Shown one piece after another: positions 1-14,000 of a DNA stretch of 64,000 nucleotides (position 1 is the first letter of the stretch; each line of letters starts with the position of its first letter). A program made the position numbers and the translations under genes. This stretch comes from Pithys albifrons albifrons (taxonomy: Eukaryota; Chordata; Aves; Passeriformes; Thamnophilidae). Where the stretch lies: contig NC_092463.1 in assembly GCF_047495875.1 (NCBI RefSeq), positions 11,914,622-11,978,621 of the forward strand. Direction: 5' to 3'. The notes beneath the pieces are model-generated. The model was not told the origin of the DNA. It saw only the letters and a program-made list of their open reading frames with translations, and ran no database searches.

Positions 1-2488
1 GTGCAGGGAGGAGACTGTGATAACTGTCAGATATGTCCTTCACACAGTCCTCTTTAATTAAAGTCATATTCCATTAGTCTTAATTTCTTTGAGCACCCTT
101 CTTTATTCAGTTCCAAGTCCTCCAGCAGCCATCACTTTTCCCAAAAAGCCTTCTGCTTTTCTTTGAGTGTTGTACTGCTGTCTTAACTAGTCTCTGCAGA
201 CCCATCTCTGGACTGTCTTTCTTCTTGTGTTCCTGTATGCTTTTTTCTTCTAAAAAGAAGTAGTTTTTATAACAAGCAAGTCCAGTTCCTGCATCTGCAT
301 TTGACTCTGGGGAAGATCCCTCAGGCTGAACCGCCCAGCTCCTCCTCCAACCTTGTCATGCTGATTCGTGCTTTAGCCCGTAGCTTCTATTGTTATTTTT
401 ATTGCTAAACAAAAGGAGTATTTTCTTGCTTCCTCGCTTAGGCTGAGTAGAAGATAGTTATGTTCACCAGCTTCCCTGAGTTTTGTGGCTGATAGAAGGC
501 TTGCCTGCTAGGCACCACCTTGTCTCCAGATTGGCAGTGTGCAAGGAGCCTGATGGCCTGACAAATTCAGTAATTTTCCCCAAGCCCATTTTAATCATGG
601 CTTCTGATGGACTGCATATTCCTCACTAATTTAGTGGTTGATTTGTGATGTTTTTCAATGAGTCAGATCTCTGTAACAGTGACACTACAACCATGTATGT
701 GGTAAATGTGAAAGAAAACAGATGTCTATAAAAATCACTGAGTCTGATTTGGAACGATGAACAGTATTGTGATTAATCATAGCTGTACAGCTAAAGTGTA
801 GTATTTTTACAGGATGGGGTGGAAATTGCTTGTTTCAGACCTGTGTAGCTTCTGTCTTAATATTTGAATTCAGCCAAAAAAAGTTAAGTATAGACTATTT
901 ATTTCAGGAGTAATGGCACAATTACTACTGTGTTTTAAAACTTCTATTACAGTCTTGCAACCCTAAATTCATTTTAACATTGATTTTTTTCCTGGCAATA
1001 TCTGCACTCTGCTTATATGTAAAAAGAAACAAACAGTAGCCAATAACTAAGTGTCATCTAGGAATGTGGAATGAGACTGTAGCAGTTGTTCCCCAATAGA
1101 TTTTTTCCAATGCAATGAAAATGTATCTAAAATTGTTCTTATAAATTGTCTCAGACCAAAGCTGAAACATTTGTTGAACTCTAGATTAAGGACAGAGTCC
1201 TAATCCAGATTTAATCAGACACTCTGAAGCTCAGAGTTTCAAAATTCCTGAGATCAGAAAGCAAAGAATTTCGCAAAAATAAGTATCAGCCAAGTCCTAT
1301 TCCTGTAAGACTGGAGGTTGAATAATGAAAGTGCAGTGGCAGAAAGTAATAGCTGAACACAGAAAAATGAAAGGTCTGACCCTATGAACTAGCTTTAAGG
1401 TCATGAACAGGATCTTACAAAATCAACACCAATTCATTACTGGAAGAAGCTAGAATAAAGTCTTAAACACAGAGCAAGTGTGATGACTCAGATCTGGTCA
1501 AGTGGTGTATATGTGCAAAATTCTGAATAAAAATAATCAAATTAACATGCAGTGAAGAGACAATTTCCATAATGAATCCTGTAATTTCCTGGAGAGATTT
1601 CTCTATATTGCTAAGCATGGTTTGGGCAAGTCACAAGACAAAAGATCCCCTTTTTTCCCCCGCAGGGCTCTGTGTGCTCCGTAACAGGGTTTGGGGAGCT
1701 GGACAGACAGTTTGCAGTGCAGACATAGTCTTTTGTTGGTTTATCTGCTTTGGTGTCAGTATGAGAAACTCTCATACTCTGTAGAACCCTCTTAAGACCT
1801 TTTCCTCTGGCTTAAATAAAGACTATAGAATGTTCTAAATGCAGTAATGAAGATTTGTTTTTTTTCCAAAGTAAAAGGACACTGAGTGTAGGTGTTAGAT
1901 ATCTTTCATTTTTTTGTACTACTTTTTGGAAGATGGTATTTCTCAGAATAATGTGAGAAGGCTTGGAACACTGATTTATTCCTGTTGGAAGATTATTCTG
2001 CAAATGACTCCAAATTGCAGTAATTTAGAAATCCTGAGGTTCTTTCTATATTTGGATTTGTACATTCGGCAAGCTTTTAGTACAAATATACGAATCTTTG
2101 GCAATTATTTTACTTCATGAATAGAACTTTAACTGAACTGAATACATGAATGTACCTTACAGTGTTCAGGCTTTGTGAGACATTTCTGCTAAATCGGCTT
2201 ATGAATTTCCTTTTGATGAGCTTAATTGTTGACAGACTTTTCAAAAGCCAACAACAGCTTGCTTTGCTAGCTAGTATTCACATGAACTGGATAGTCTTGT
2301 GAAGTCCCTTATGCAATTTGCATAATATTTTCCTTCTACTGTAAGCTGAAGTGAAATCCTTTGTAGTGAACCTAACAATGTTAGACATTGTAAAGACATC
2401 AATCCAAATAAAATTTAAAAACCAGAAAAATCACCCTCCCAGCTTGTCCTTCAACATCTCAGAATATGCATAGCTAGAAAAAGGAGAC

Positions 2489-2517
2489 TTTTTTCTTCTT
2501 TTTTTTTTTTTTTTTTT
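2489..2517. repeat. poly-T low-complexity tract
   Basis: This is a run of T broken only by two C residues near its start. On the minus strand it would read as poly-A, but no gene-like or repeat-like body lies beside it at lower coordinates, so I do not call a processed pseudogene. Confidence 0.9.
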
Positions 2518-5500
2518 CACCAGAGGACTATTTAGAAAAAGGTCCTAAATAATGAGAAGTGATCTCTTAATGAAGATATTATGAAAATATTTGTTGGGGT
2601 TTTTTTTCAACAGAGCTGTAACTAGGCTTTTTATTTGAGATCCCTCAAGTAAGAATGTATTACGTATGCAAATATATTCATTAAATAAAAAAAATTAGAC
2701 ACTTTGTGCTAACTTTGTGCTGTCCATGTGAAACAGATATATTCTCGATCTTATCTACCTGGAGATTTTTGTTGTTGGTGGTAATACTTTAGAATTTCTA
2801 TCTTTGTATTCTATTGTCTGGAAGTATAGGTGGGAAGAGAATAAAATGTAAGCTGAGCAATAGCATCTCTGTCCATAATGATGGTTGTGGATGTCTGAGT
2901 GAACTGAAGCATACAGAAGCATGGAAAATAACTGACCGTTTTCCTCCAAACATTTCTGAAGAATTCCGGTCCGTTAATAACGCCTTAAAAGTAATAAATT
3001 CTGGGATCTGTGCATTCTAGCCAAATGAGGCCACATTCTACAGTCCTTGCTTTGTTTTACTGTAGTAAATTTGCCCTTTACTCAGGATAAGATGGGGACT
3101 AAGGATTGAATAAGGGTGGCAGGATGGGAAATGGTTTGTCACCTCTGAGACCATGTTCGCAAACTGCTGGAACCACAAATGAGCTCAGTGTTTAGCAAGA
3201 TGGTAGATGCCAGCATGAAGCTTAGAAGTGCCAATTTTAATTAAAAACTGCATTTTCCAATCAAGTTCCTAGTTAACAATGGGTGGGAAATTGTTCCCAC
3301 CATGCAAGCTTTCTGAATGCTGTATTGACTGACAAGATGGATGCAGCTTCTCCTTCCACAAAGGTCCTGCTGCCATCATCTTTCCCTTCACCTCCCCCTG
3401 CCAGAAGAAAAAGACTGCATTGTTTGTGGAACGTCTCCTTGTTCATGTCCTGCATTTAGGCCAGAACAGGCAGATTATATTTTGCCCTCCCCATCCCCCT
3501 TCCTTCATTGTTAACAATGGAGTGAACACATGAGATTAACATGGCTCTTGACATGGCTCAGTTGTTTGCCATTTGGAAACTACTGATTCTTCAGTTGTAT
3601 AATTGTAAAAAAAAAAGTATAAAGCGATTCAGTAATTTTCTGTTTATTCCAAAGACAGGGAGAACAGAATAGTAGGGGAGAGATGGGGGAAGCCAACAAC
3701 AAAAAACAAATTAGTTTAAGAACCAGCATGTTCCGCTTACTTTAAGGAACACAGTAAACATTTCAAAAGTGCATGCCAGCTCATTATCTAACTCAGTTTT
3801 CATTGACTTCATGAAAAACAGCAGCAGTTAAGCAATGTTTGCCAAAAGCAAATTTGGGTACATGCATTGCTAAGAAAATGTGACATCCACTCTGCACAGG
3901 TTCCTTAATCTGACACAGAGGGGCAAATCAACATTTCATCATTATCGTTTCTCTCTGTTGTTTAGCCCTTTCATGACTGCTCTTCTAGTCTGTTTCGACC
4001 ACTGTTTATCCAAAACTGTGGCATGAGGTATGATTTAAATTGTTAGCCAGAAACAGACCTCTGCAAGTGTTTAAAGGTGTAGAGACAACTTCAGTAATAA
4101 AATCTTGAATGTAGTATCGTTTACAAGTATCTTTCGTGCAAAGTTAATTGTTTAAAAAAGTCTTAAATCGATGTGGGATTTTATGAATTCCTTTTTTAAG
4201 ATTTAAGATTTAGCATGCTGCTAACTTCACATATTATTTGAAATGAACTTTCTTTTCTAGTTCAGGAATTAACGTAGGTATCCTTTTCAATCAATTTGAT
4301 GCAACATTTGAAGTTTACAGTTACATTGTCGAAAATACTGTGACAAAGGATTTGGTCAGACTCTGTATTCAAATATATTGTCATTTATTTAGATAAGAAA
4401 TGATATAGAAAATTTTATTAGTTGTTCCTTATGCATAAGTTACCCATTCTTTAGTAAACTAATATCTCTGTCTGTCCAAAATAAATAAATTTACCAATAT
4501 TTTGAATGCTATTGAACTTGGTTTCCTTTGGGAATAACTTACTCAAGAAAAAGGCAAGCATATATTGAACAATTGTTCTACTAAATAGCTTAAAGAAAAG
4601 TTCCATTTGGAAACCATACAGAGTTCCCCCATAGCCCTCACACTGGCTGGTGTGCACCTTTGGGTCCTGTGGGCACTGATTTCTCTCATCTGAAGTCTCT
4701 GCCTTTAAAATTGTCAAGTCATTTTAGTAAGTTTTATTGTATATGTTTATTATATATGTTCAAAATTCAGAATTGCTGTGCAGTTCTGATCATTATTTAT
4801 TCTATTCCACATACAGTACTTTATGCTCTTACTTTTTATGGGTAAAGGGTATTGAAAAAATAAGTGTTGTTGACATGGAAGATCAGTGTGTTACACTTTG
4901 AAAGCAGTTTTTAAACAACAGTAGAAAGGACATTAACATTGTCAGTCAAAATAACTGAACCTTAGCCATTAGTTTTAAACAGGGAAATCAACGTCAGAGG
5001 AAGAGCCCAAGGGGAGCAGTACAAGCTTGTACCAAACATCTCAGCAACTTTTTCCTGATAGCAGCCAGCAGAAGGTGCTCATGGAGAAGCCTAGGAAGCA
5101 GAGCAGAGTGATTCCTCCAGCTTCTGACAGTCAGCAGTTTTGAGACTCCCTGTGCTGAAGTTGCATCTTGAGCATTGTTTTTATGAACCACTGAGTGCAG
5201 AAGTAACAATGGGAACAATGGATCACTGTTCAGCATCAGTGGCAACTGCACTTAGAAATAAGTAACAATGCCACTTCAAAACGCTTGACATGGACAACAG
5301 AGACAGAAGAGCCAGGAAATTATGGTGGTGCTAAAGCCACACCCATGGCCAGAGGCAACATGTCGCAGCTCCTCCAAGCTGTGAGCTCCTTGGGAGCTGA
5401 GAATCCCTGCCATGCAGAGAGGTAGGAGCCAAGCTCACCATTATATAATGCAGCAACTTTTGCCCATGTGGGATCTTAATGGGACATGGTGTGTTGTTCT

Positions 5501-8500
5501 TCAGCTCAGGGGTTTCTGCCTGTGTGTTCCTGCTGAGATTTTTGTTTGGTGAGAACTGACTTACTTTGCCTCATACCAATACATGATGCCACCAGTCAGC
5601 TGATCTCTTGTGGTTGAAACAGACTTCCACATTCTCTCAGAGTTACTGTCTCTTTCTCTAGTTCCTGTTCAAGCATCTGCCTCATGCAGGATGTGAGCAA
5701 TCCCATGTAGTTTCCTGTGGCAGCCCTTTTGAGGGTCTGTCAGCAGGGCTCCCCAAAAGGTAGCTCTACCTAATTTGTCCTGCACAATGCTTGCCCTAAT
5801 ATGTGATCACCTGTGTGTTTCTTTCCACAGCAAAGCTTTTGGAAAATGACACTCTGAAGAATAATGGGAATTCAAAATATGGCTCCAGATTTCCTCATGA
5901 ACCTCTGCTTCTCTGCACCTGTAGAAAAGGACAGGTGGGTTGCTGCAAAGCACTCTGCAAGTCTCTGCTCAGTGAGCCCCACTGTTAGCCAGTCTCTTGA
6001 CTCTGCATGAGGCAGTGACTCCTGCTGAGTTTCTGTGAGTGTTTTGCGTGCAGCACTTCTCCCTGCAAAGTGGCAACACGCTGGGACACAAAATAGAAGG
6101 TCCTGTCCTGGTGTGAGCACTGCACACAACGGGAGAGAGTTGTGATGGATAGGAACTGAGCTGTATTGGTGTTGCGGGTGGTTCCTGCTGTGTTTTGGAG
6201 ACAGCATGTGTATGTTTGAAGTTTACTTGAGGATGCAGGGTAATACGCCAACACAGGTTTTTGAGCAGTTTCTTGCTGTACAAATAGCCCCATTCATTGC
6301 AGCAGACAGCTCTGAGCATAACCCAGCTGCTGCCGGACCGTAGTCATCTGCGTACACAGCTCTTCCTTGTTTTACTTAATTTTACTCCCACAAAAATGTT
6401 ACTGAACCCCACAGAAATTTTGCTTGGGTGAGGACTGTATTAAATCATCAAAAAACGTCAGAAGCTGAGACCAGAGAAGAATGAAAATTGTAACAGTATC
6501 TACAGCATTAACAATTGAAACCAGTTTTTGCATGTCACCTGTCTCCCTTTTCCTGACATTGGGTTGTTGTGAATGGCAGGCCTTGTTTCCTTTTGCAGTA
6601 TGATTATTTTTACTGCATCTCTTATCTTTGTCTTTTGGAAAGAGCAAATAAAAACAAAGCTTTGCTTCACATTTTTGCTTGAAGATAAACTGGAACATTT
6701 TAACAGAGTAACTTTAAATGACTGTTTACTTTTGCAGTGATCAGGGCCAGTACTCAGGGCTCCAGCTACATGGCTTAACTCCCATGCTTCTTTATAACAA
6801 TTTAAAAGTCAATATGTTTGAAAGTGTGAGAAGGATGGCATTGATACAAAGCAGTGGATATGCTGCCCACTTTGCCTGCAAGACCGAAAGTACAACTGAT
6901 GTAGGTCAGTCCCAGGGAAGTGGCAGGGCTCAGTCTGTGAAATACACGTGTATATAGTTATGTGAAGAGAGTTTTTCTGTCTTGGCTTTTTTTTTTTCCC
7001 ATGGATAAACTTTCACTACCTACTAATTTTAGACTTAGACTCATTTCTGTGAAGTCAGAGCTGAACCCCACCCTTCAAATGTGAAGAGCTGTTACATTAA
7101 ATAATTGTGCTACTCAGAGGGCTCAGTCGAATGAGGACAAGATTGCAGGCAGGTGCAATTTCCTTTTAGAAAATTGATAGACAGTGCTTCTGCATTCTCT
7201 TAATGTGTTGGTTTTAGTCTCTACAAAATACAACTTGGATTCTGTTATAACTAGTAACAAATCATACATCTGGAATGAAGGGACAATATATTACATTTAT
7301 CTGCAATCTGGTTCAGATCCCCTGGTTGCTTTTAATTTTAACTGTACAACAAATGTACTCCCAGTCTTCGTTTTTATCACTTGTTATAGCGTTTAACAAA
7401 GGTCATTGTGACCCAGAGAAAGCTTAAGAGGAAAGTGTTATGGTGGATCTTGGAAATGGAGTTTAACTATGATGATAGTGGGCAGGAAGCCAAGCCCAGC
7501 ACTCCTGTATTTCATTTGCACTCTTCATTTTTCCTTATACTGGGCTAGAGTCATCGATGAGGCAGAAATCTTAAATAATTAGTACATCTTTCTTCTCTGA
7601 TGGCTTTTTTCAAAAGAATACTTTAATTTTTTTACTTTTTCTGTGGTTGGATTTTTGAATTAATTACAAGAATGTAGCAACCGTTGAAAAGAACAGTCTT
7701 CCTGTGAATGCCAAAAAATATTTAATTCTCTGCTTAGTAGCCACCATATTGTCAAAACTGGTGACAAACTTTTTTTGTTTTAATGGGGATTTACCTGCTC
7801 AGCTCACTAGATTTAACACCATAATGTCCTTTTTTTAATTTATGATTTTATCTGTTTAGGTTTTGCTGCTTTAAGGCTGTCTAATTAGACTGGTGGAAAG
7901 GAAATTATTTTTCATGGTTCAGAAATGCCAAAGCTATCCCGATTTCCAAAACATTCAGATATAAATAACTGCTCATATTATTAAAATTTATTAAAAATTA
8001 TTTCACAGATATTTGTGCTATGCTTTGTACCATCTTTTTCAACGATACAGAATTATGTGTTCAAAAATATGGTGTCCATTAATTATATTGTGCCCAGTGA
8101 AAAATGTTCATGTTTTTGAAACATAACCAATTTTCTGCCTTCTCTCCAACTTCAGTCAGAGAAGTTTCTCTATTCTTCTGTTATTGCTCCTGTAGTGAAG
8201 GAATGTTTGGGAGAGAGGTTGGCACTCATGTGCTTAATACATTCAGTTTTTTCCCCTGTGCCCATTTGGTGTAAATATTCTGCATTTCTATGTTGTTTCC
8301 TATTTGCAAAAATTTGTATGAGTTACTGTTTTTCTTCCATGAGTTCTATAAATAATACCTGCGGTTTTACATCTATACATTCTTGAAAGACTAAAATATA
8401 CAACTTACACGCTCAGATAGACTTAGCTGTTGATAAGAGAGTTTTATCGTGCTTTTTTTTTAAATGAAGGTAGGAGCTACTGCTGCAAAGAAAAGTCCTT

Positions 8501-11500
8501 CAGTGACTGTGCAGCTCAAAGTATTTAATTTTGTTCTAAGTGTAAATATTCTTGTTTTGCTTTTATGTGCATCATGCACGTCTTCTTGCATAGGAAATAC
8601 ACTTAATGCTACTACTGGGGTTGTCTTGTAGTGATATTTCAAACTGAAATTGTAGGATTGAGTTGTAGGATTCCAGGTCTTTGTGTGATGATATTCTTTC
8701 TACTTATGCATTTAGTTCTGATCATTATTGTATATTCAGTCAATGGAAGGCTAAAAATCCCTTTAAACACACTAATCAAATTAAAATTTGTTATCACTGC
8801 TGTTCATAACAGTTACAGGACATATGTATCAAATTACACTGTATTAGTAATATTTTTTTCAGTATGCTTCCATTTCCTTCCTCCCTTCTACCATTGTGAC
8901 TTGTATTGGGCTACAAAAACAACTTTTGTCTCCAATCAAAGTAAGAAAATGTAGTACTCATAGTTTCAGTATGCCATGAGTAATGAACAGTACATTTCCT
9001 GTGGTTCTGTGAGTAGTTTGTAATAAAAGTATATTACAGATGTAGCTCTAACATTGTCTCCAGCTAAAAACTCCCAACTGTATCAGGCCCTTTATTTGCC
9101 AGAATCACACTGAGTAAAAGTTTAACTATTGTGTCAAGGCTATCTTCTCAACAGCACAACAGGCAAACTGGAGTGAATTAGGAGCAAAGTACAAATGTGT
9201 TTGCAACCAGCATTTCTATAAGATAATTCACATTTCACTATGTTTTTATAGAATATCACTGTGACACTTGGTTGATGTGTACATGCTGAATAGATGAGAC
9301 AAGGGGAATCATGTTGTAGCATACTTCCCTTGTGGACTCATGGCCCCTTCCTCACATGTTACCAAATCCAAATCCAACTAATTTCTGCCTATTTTAAGAT
9401 TAACTACTCCTGTTCAAACAGTGCATGCAATTAAAACTGTTAGAATTCCACTCACCTGTGAGTGAACTGCCTGGTGTATTGGCATTATGACCATGATAGT
9501 CAAGCTAGGCATCTCATAGAAGCCACTTCTGGTGAGCTGGCAAAATTGCTTTGTAGTAAAGAGACTTCAAATCCAGCTCCTGTTAAAGTCAATGATGGTT
9601 TTGCTGTTAACTCTGATGGCTTCAGAATTTGTAAGAATTACTTCAATATGTCATAAGATCTGTTTTCTCAGACTGTTATGCCTCTTCAAACTTTCTCAGA
9701 GCCAGTGGGTCTGAGACTGGACTCTCGACTTTGGGATGAGGGAGTTCACAAGGACTCAAGAGCAGCTCATGGAAAACTCCCTTTCTGGGCCATAAAAATG
9801 GACAGGCATTTCTGAAAATGCCAATAAGAAGATGAATCATGCTATCTGGTATATCTTATAATTTCTAATTAAGTATTTAAGAATTTATCACTAAATACGT
9901 GAATATTTTAACTAAGTGACATGTCACCGCATTGGTTTAGAAGTAGTACAGTTGCGTTTTATTATCTTGCTTGATTCTGTGGAACAAAACCCTTTAAAAT
10001 CTTGTAGGATGATCTAAATACCACTTTTTTTTTTTTTGCTAGTGTTATTTGATATGCCAGAACTATCACAAAAGAATTTTAATCTTATTAAGGAAATATA
10101 TTTTTAAAAGATTAATACTTTGCTTCTGCTTGTTAAAACAGTATTAAAACAAGGTGGAAATGTGTTTGTAGTTAAATCCCAGAGGACTTGGTGTCAGAAG
10201 AAATGTATTGTCCTTTTTAGGAAGATGGTCTCTACCAGATGTAAGCTCCGAAATGGCAATTGCCATTCACGTAAATGACTAGCAGGTTTATCCTGCCTTT
10301 CTCTGGGGCCATCTTGAATTTTGGCAAGAGGCAAAGAGCAGGCCCATAAGAAAATAGTAGTTCTCATGGGAACAGTAAAAATATGTTGGTATTGTTTAAT
10401 TCTTTCATAACATGCTAAATTAATTTATTTGTTTTTTGAGTCTTTTAAAGTATAGTGCCACCAGGGAATGTGTTTTTCATATAGCAGTCTCACAAATTTA
10501 TTACAGTTTTAAGGAGAATAGTCAGTGAGTAAACACCATTGGTTATTCACATTGGGTGACTGGGAGACAGGCGCCTTCATTTTTTGCTCCTTTACATATT
10601 GCGTAGTATTTAGCACCAGTGCAAAGTGATCTTATCTGTACATATTACAATCTTTTTGCACAGAAGTGTGCAACTGTAGAACATGCAGGATTGTGGAGTA
10701 GCAGATTCATGTTGTTCATAAATGCTTTCAAAGCACCCTGTCCTAATGTTTATTGTTTGGTAGATGCTTTTGACAACTTTTCGCGTTTGGCCAGCAAGGT
10801 ATGGTTCAACCGTGTTTCTTCCAAACCACTGCTGGGATATGTTCAGGACTAGGCTATTAATTTCTAGAGGCTAATGGAACTTACTGTCAGCTAACTCATT
10901 GTTTGGTTGGATTATCTTGGTCAGAGAACCTTATTATTTAAGTAAGTTGAAGGGAAATATATTCTCCAATATACAATGGGTAAAAAGAATAACTCAATTT
11001 CATTTCCCATTGTTCCATTGATCATTCAGAAGGCAATAGCTTCAAAATGCCAATACTGCAAATAAAACTAGCTTTACAGATGTTTGGAGAGATAACAACA
11101 CCAGAACCATGTATACTGCAATTGCTTCTCTTCTGTTTATACAAAACAATTTTTGATCTCTGAAGCTGTATATGTCAAAGAGGAAAAAAAGACCCCAGAT
11201 TTTCCCCAGAAGATTCACTGTCTTTGCCCATAACTGTAAGTATCTTCTGCTCTCTACCATACATCCTGGCAGGTATTTTGAGGAGAGAAAAAAACCAGAA
11301 GCAATTGAAATCCTCTTGAGCTGTCCAGTTTTTCCAGATACGATCTGTCTGTAAGACATTTCTGTGACTTGTCATACATATCTAGACACAGAGAAGGCTA
11401 GGGTATCAATCATTTTTATGAATACTGCAAAGATCAGAGTTACCCTGTGGGTCAGAAACACTCGATTTATTTGGAAACAGAAGGAAGTCAATGCCTGGAA

Positions 11501-11543
11501 ACAGATAGGCAGGTTTCCATTAGAACCAATGGAGCACTGCCAA

Positions 11544-11596
11544 CATATGCCATGCTTTGCTTCCACTGGCATATGGCATATGCCATGCTTCCACTG
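11544..11596. repeat. short local duplication with palindromic spacer
   Basis: The 25-base segment at 11544-11568 recurs as a 20-base segment at 11577-11596; the two differ by a 5-base indel (TTTGC). Between and overlapping them, 11567-11585 forms a small inverted repeat with 8-base arms (TGGCATAT/ATATGCCA) around a 3-base loop. This looks like a small replication-slippage or template-switch event rather than a functional element. Confidence 0.75.
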
Positions 11597-14000
11597 ACTG
11601 TTTTTTTCAGCAGACTTCATCCTTTTGATTTCCTTTTGGTATTTTCATGGAATGAATGTAGCAATGGTGAGGATCATAGAATAGAAGTTATATATTTTGA
11701 AATGAAGGCAGAAGAATCTTATAAAATAACAGACTGAAATGAGAAGTACCCTTTCTTTATGCAGGGTTGAATTTGACTTCTACTTTTTTTCCAGATGATT
11801 AACATATTTTCCTCTAGCAGAGTGGATAACAAACATGTTAGCCTGCATCTAGGGATTCCTGAGTGGTATTAGCCACCAGCACAAGTCCACTATGGCCAGA
11901 CTTGAGCTTTTTAACTTCTCACCCACGTTTTTTCCATTATATTCCTACTGGATCACCTTCTTTCTTATTGTTCTGATCTTTGACCTGTAAAGTCATATGG
12001 AACATAAACTTCCTTCTAAGTCATCATTTTCAGATCTTGATGCATTTTGTTTGGAATTGTCTAAGATCAGCCATTCTCTGCCATCCACATTCATCCAAAT
12101 CTGTCCTACCAAATGTAAACTGCTTTGCTTTGGTTTTGTGGCCTTTTGTATCTTCAGTGTCACCTTCAGATGTTGTCTCCAAGCTGGCCGTCTAGTTTGC
12201 TGCTGATGCTAGCCTTCATTTCTTGTTTTTGTTTTCAAGCAATTTCTTTGTGCTTTTCCATTCTGCTGGTCCTAATGCTTGGAATTTCCTGTAACAAGCC
12301 ACTAAACAAATATGTAGTCTTATTCCAGACTCTAAAACCTCTATTTTTTGAGGGTGGGATAGCTAAAAGAAACCTTTGCAAAAACTGGATTACTAGTGAT
12401 TGATCCCTACAGGTGGGACTACCTGGTGCTGTGTTGTTGCCTTTGGTATTTGTTTCTCACCCTGTCTATGTCTATAATGTAATTTCATTGGGACAAAGGA
12501 GGTATGTTACCACAATGCCCAGCATAAAGGCATCTTCATCCCTAAATAGTGTTACTAATCATGAAGCAAGGTTAGATAAGCCACAGCATGGTAGTAACTT
12601 TCAAAGTGCCAGTCTTCACTGACTCTAGGCATGTATCCTGCAGAAGACATCAGCCCAGAGAAGACTCCAGTGAACAGCTTATGTTGGAGGGGGGATAGAT
12701 ATGTATGTCACTGAACACTTGTATTATGTAGGCTATCTTAAGCACTAAGGTTTTAGGTCATATAAAAAAACAAGTTAAAGTGTCTATGGAGGCACACTGC
12801 CAAAATCTCTGACAATAATTGTGGGTTCTCTGAGACAGAGCCATCTGAATCTGAGAAAGAACTGTAGTGGAATTACTGACAACTTCAGCAGGAGCTTCTG
12901 GAGAAATCCTACAAAGATGTAGGTAAATATTAAAAATATAAGAAAAATGGAGTACAATTAAAGATTAGATAATCCTTATTGTAATTGGGGAGCACTAGTA
13001 ATCAGCTGGTGAACCACGTGTGGTGTTCAGCACAAAAGAAAAAAGCTAAACTCAAGATCAGGCTATACTTCAGTGAACCTAGAGAAGAGTCCCCATTTTA
13101 AAGATATGAGATGACAATTTCACTCCATGTTTTCTTGCTGCAGAACTAAACTCTAGGTCCTTATAATAGGAATGTTAACTGCAGAAGAACTTTGTGTTTT
13201 TATAAATAATAGATGCTTTTATGCCCGGGTTTAGTGATTGTTCAGTACTCAGACAAATGTTCACCTGGGCATAAACCCTCTCTATTGTTTAGAGCAAACT
13301 GACTCAGGAGCCTGAAATGCAAAGTCAGTTCCACAAGAAATGCTGAGGAGAGAAACCGAGAAGAGAAGCAACAGCCAAAGGATGCTGAGGGGAAGAAAGA
13401 AAAGATAGAAGGCAAAAAATAGAAAGGCTAATAAGTTCAGAGGCTGATTTTCTGATGAGGGAGCAAAACAGAAACTTGATACAAATGGCAAGATATTACA
13501 GAAGACGGGAATGAGTGGCAATGGGAGAGAGAAATGGGAAGAGTATGGTTCTTATTTTTCTCTTCTAAAATGTCTATTTCTAGCCTTTCAATGCTGTGAT
13601 AATGAATTTTGGGTAGTAACCTGCTGCAAGGCAACCCATTTCACTTGAAATAAATCCTCACCTTTGATGGAAAATTCATACAAATGCCACTGTTTCCACA
13701 AACAGTCCTAAAGTGTTTAACCAAGCTCTCAGGCAGTAGCATATGCCAGATCATAACAACATGTATACCTTTTCAGGAACATGAATTTTAAATTCACTGT
13801 TGGTCTTTTCCTGTGGTCTGGAAAAGCAATGGCTACAAGGAGAATTTGGATTTTTTTCAAACTGTGGAACAAAGTGTGTGGTGCTGGTGAGTAAAACACA
13901 TTGTTTATATTCAAGAAACATTAGAAATACTGCAAAATACAAAATAAACCCACCCGTTCCTTAAGACTTGTAACATCTTTGCATCTCTTCCGGTTTATAG

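Larger units (their letters stand above)
1..14000. other. gene-free stretch, no recognisable genes
   Basis: I see no gene here. Open frames on both strands are under about 120 codons, overlap each other and show no familiar domain. The DNA is AT-rich with homopolymer runs at 2489-2517 and 10025-10037. One stretch (5831-5934) has an acceptor-like and a donor-like sequence and is discussed as a weak candidate exon. The stretch around 9570-9620 resembles an old amniote repeat built around a TGAAGTCAATGG-like core. Otherwise it is plain intergenic or intronic DNA. Confidence 0.7.

Noticed and set aside
5872..6319. Three overlapping minus-strand frames of 102-116 codons
   Set aside because: Three different frames open over the same DNA reflect few stop codons locally rather than coding. 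None resembles a known protein.
8631..8954. 107-codon hydrophobic open frame resembling a membrane protein
   Set aside because: The hydrophobicity follows from T-rich DNA; there is no conserved motif and no exon boundary.
11671..11690. ATCATAGAATAG as a minus-strand CR1 tail
   Set aside because: The sequence that follows at higher coordinates does not match any CR1 3' region, so the short match is chance.
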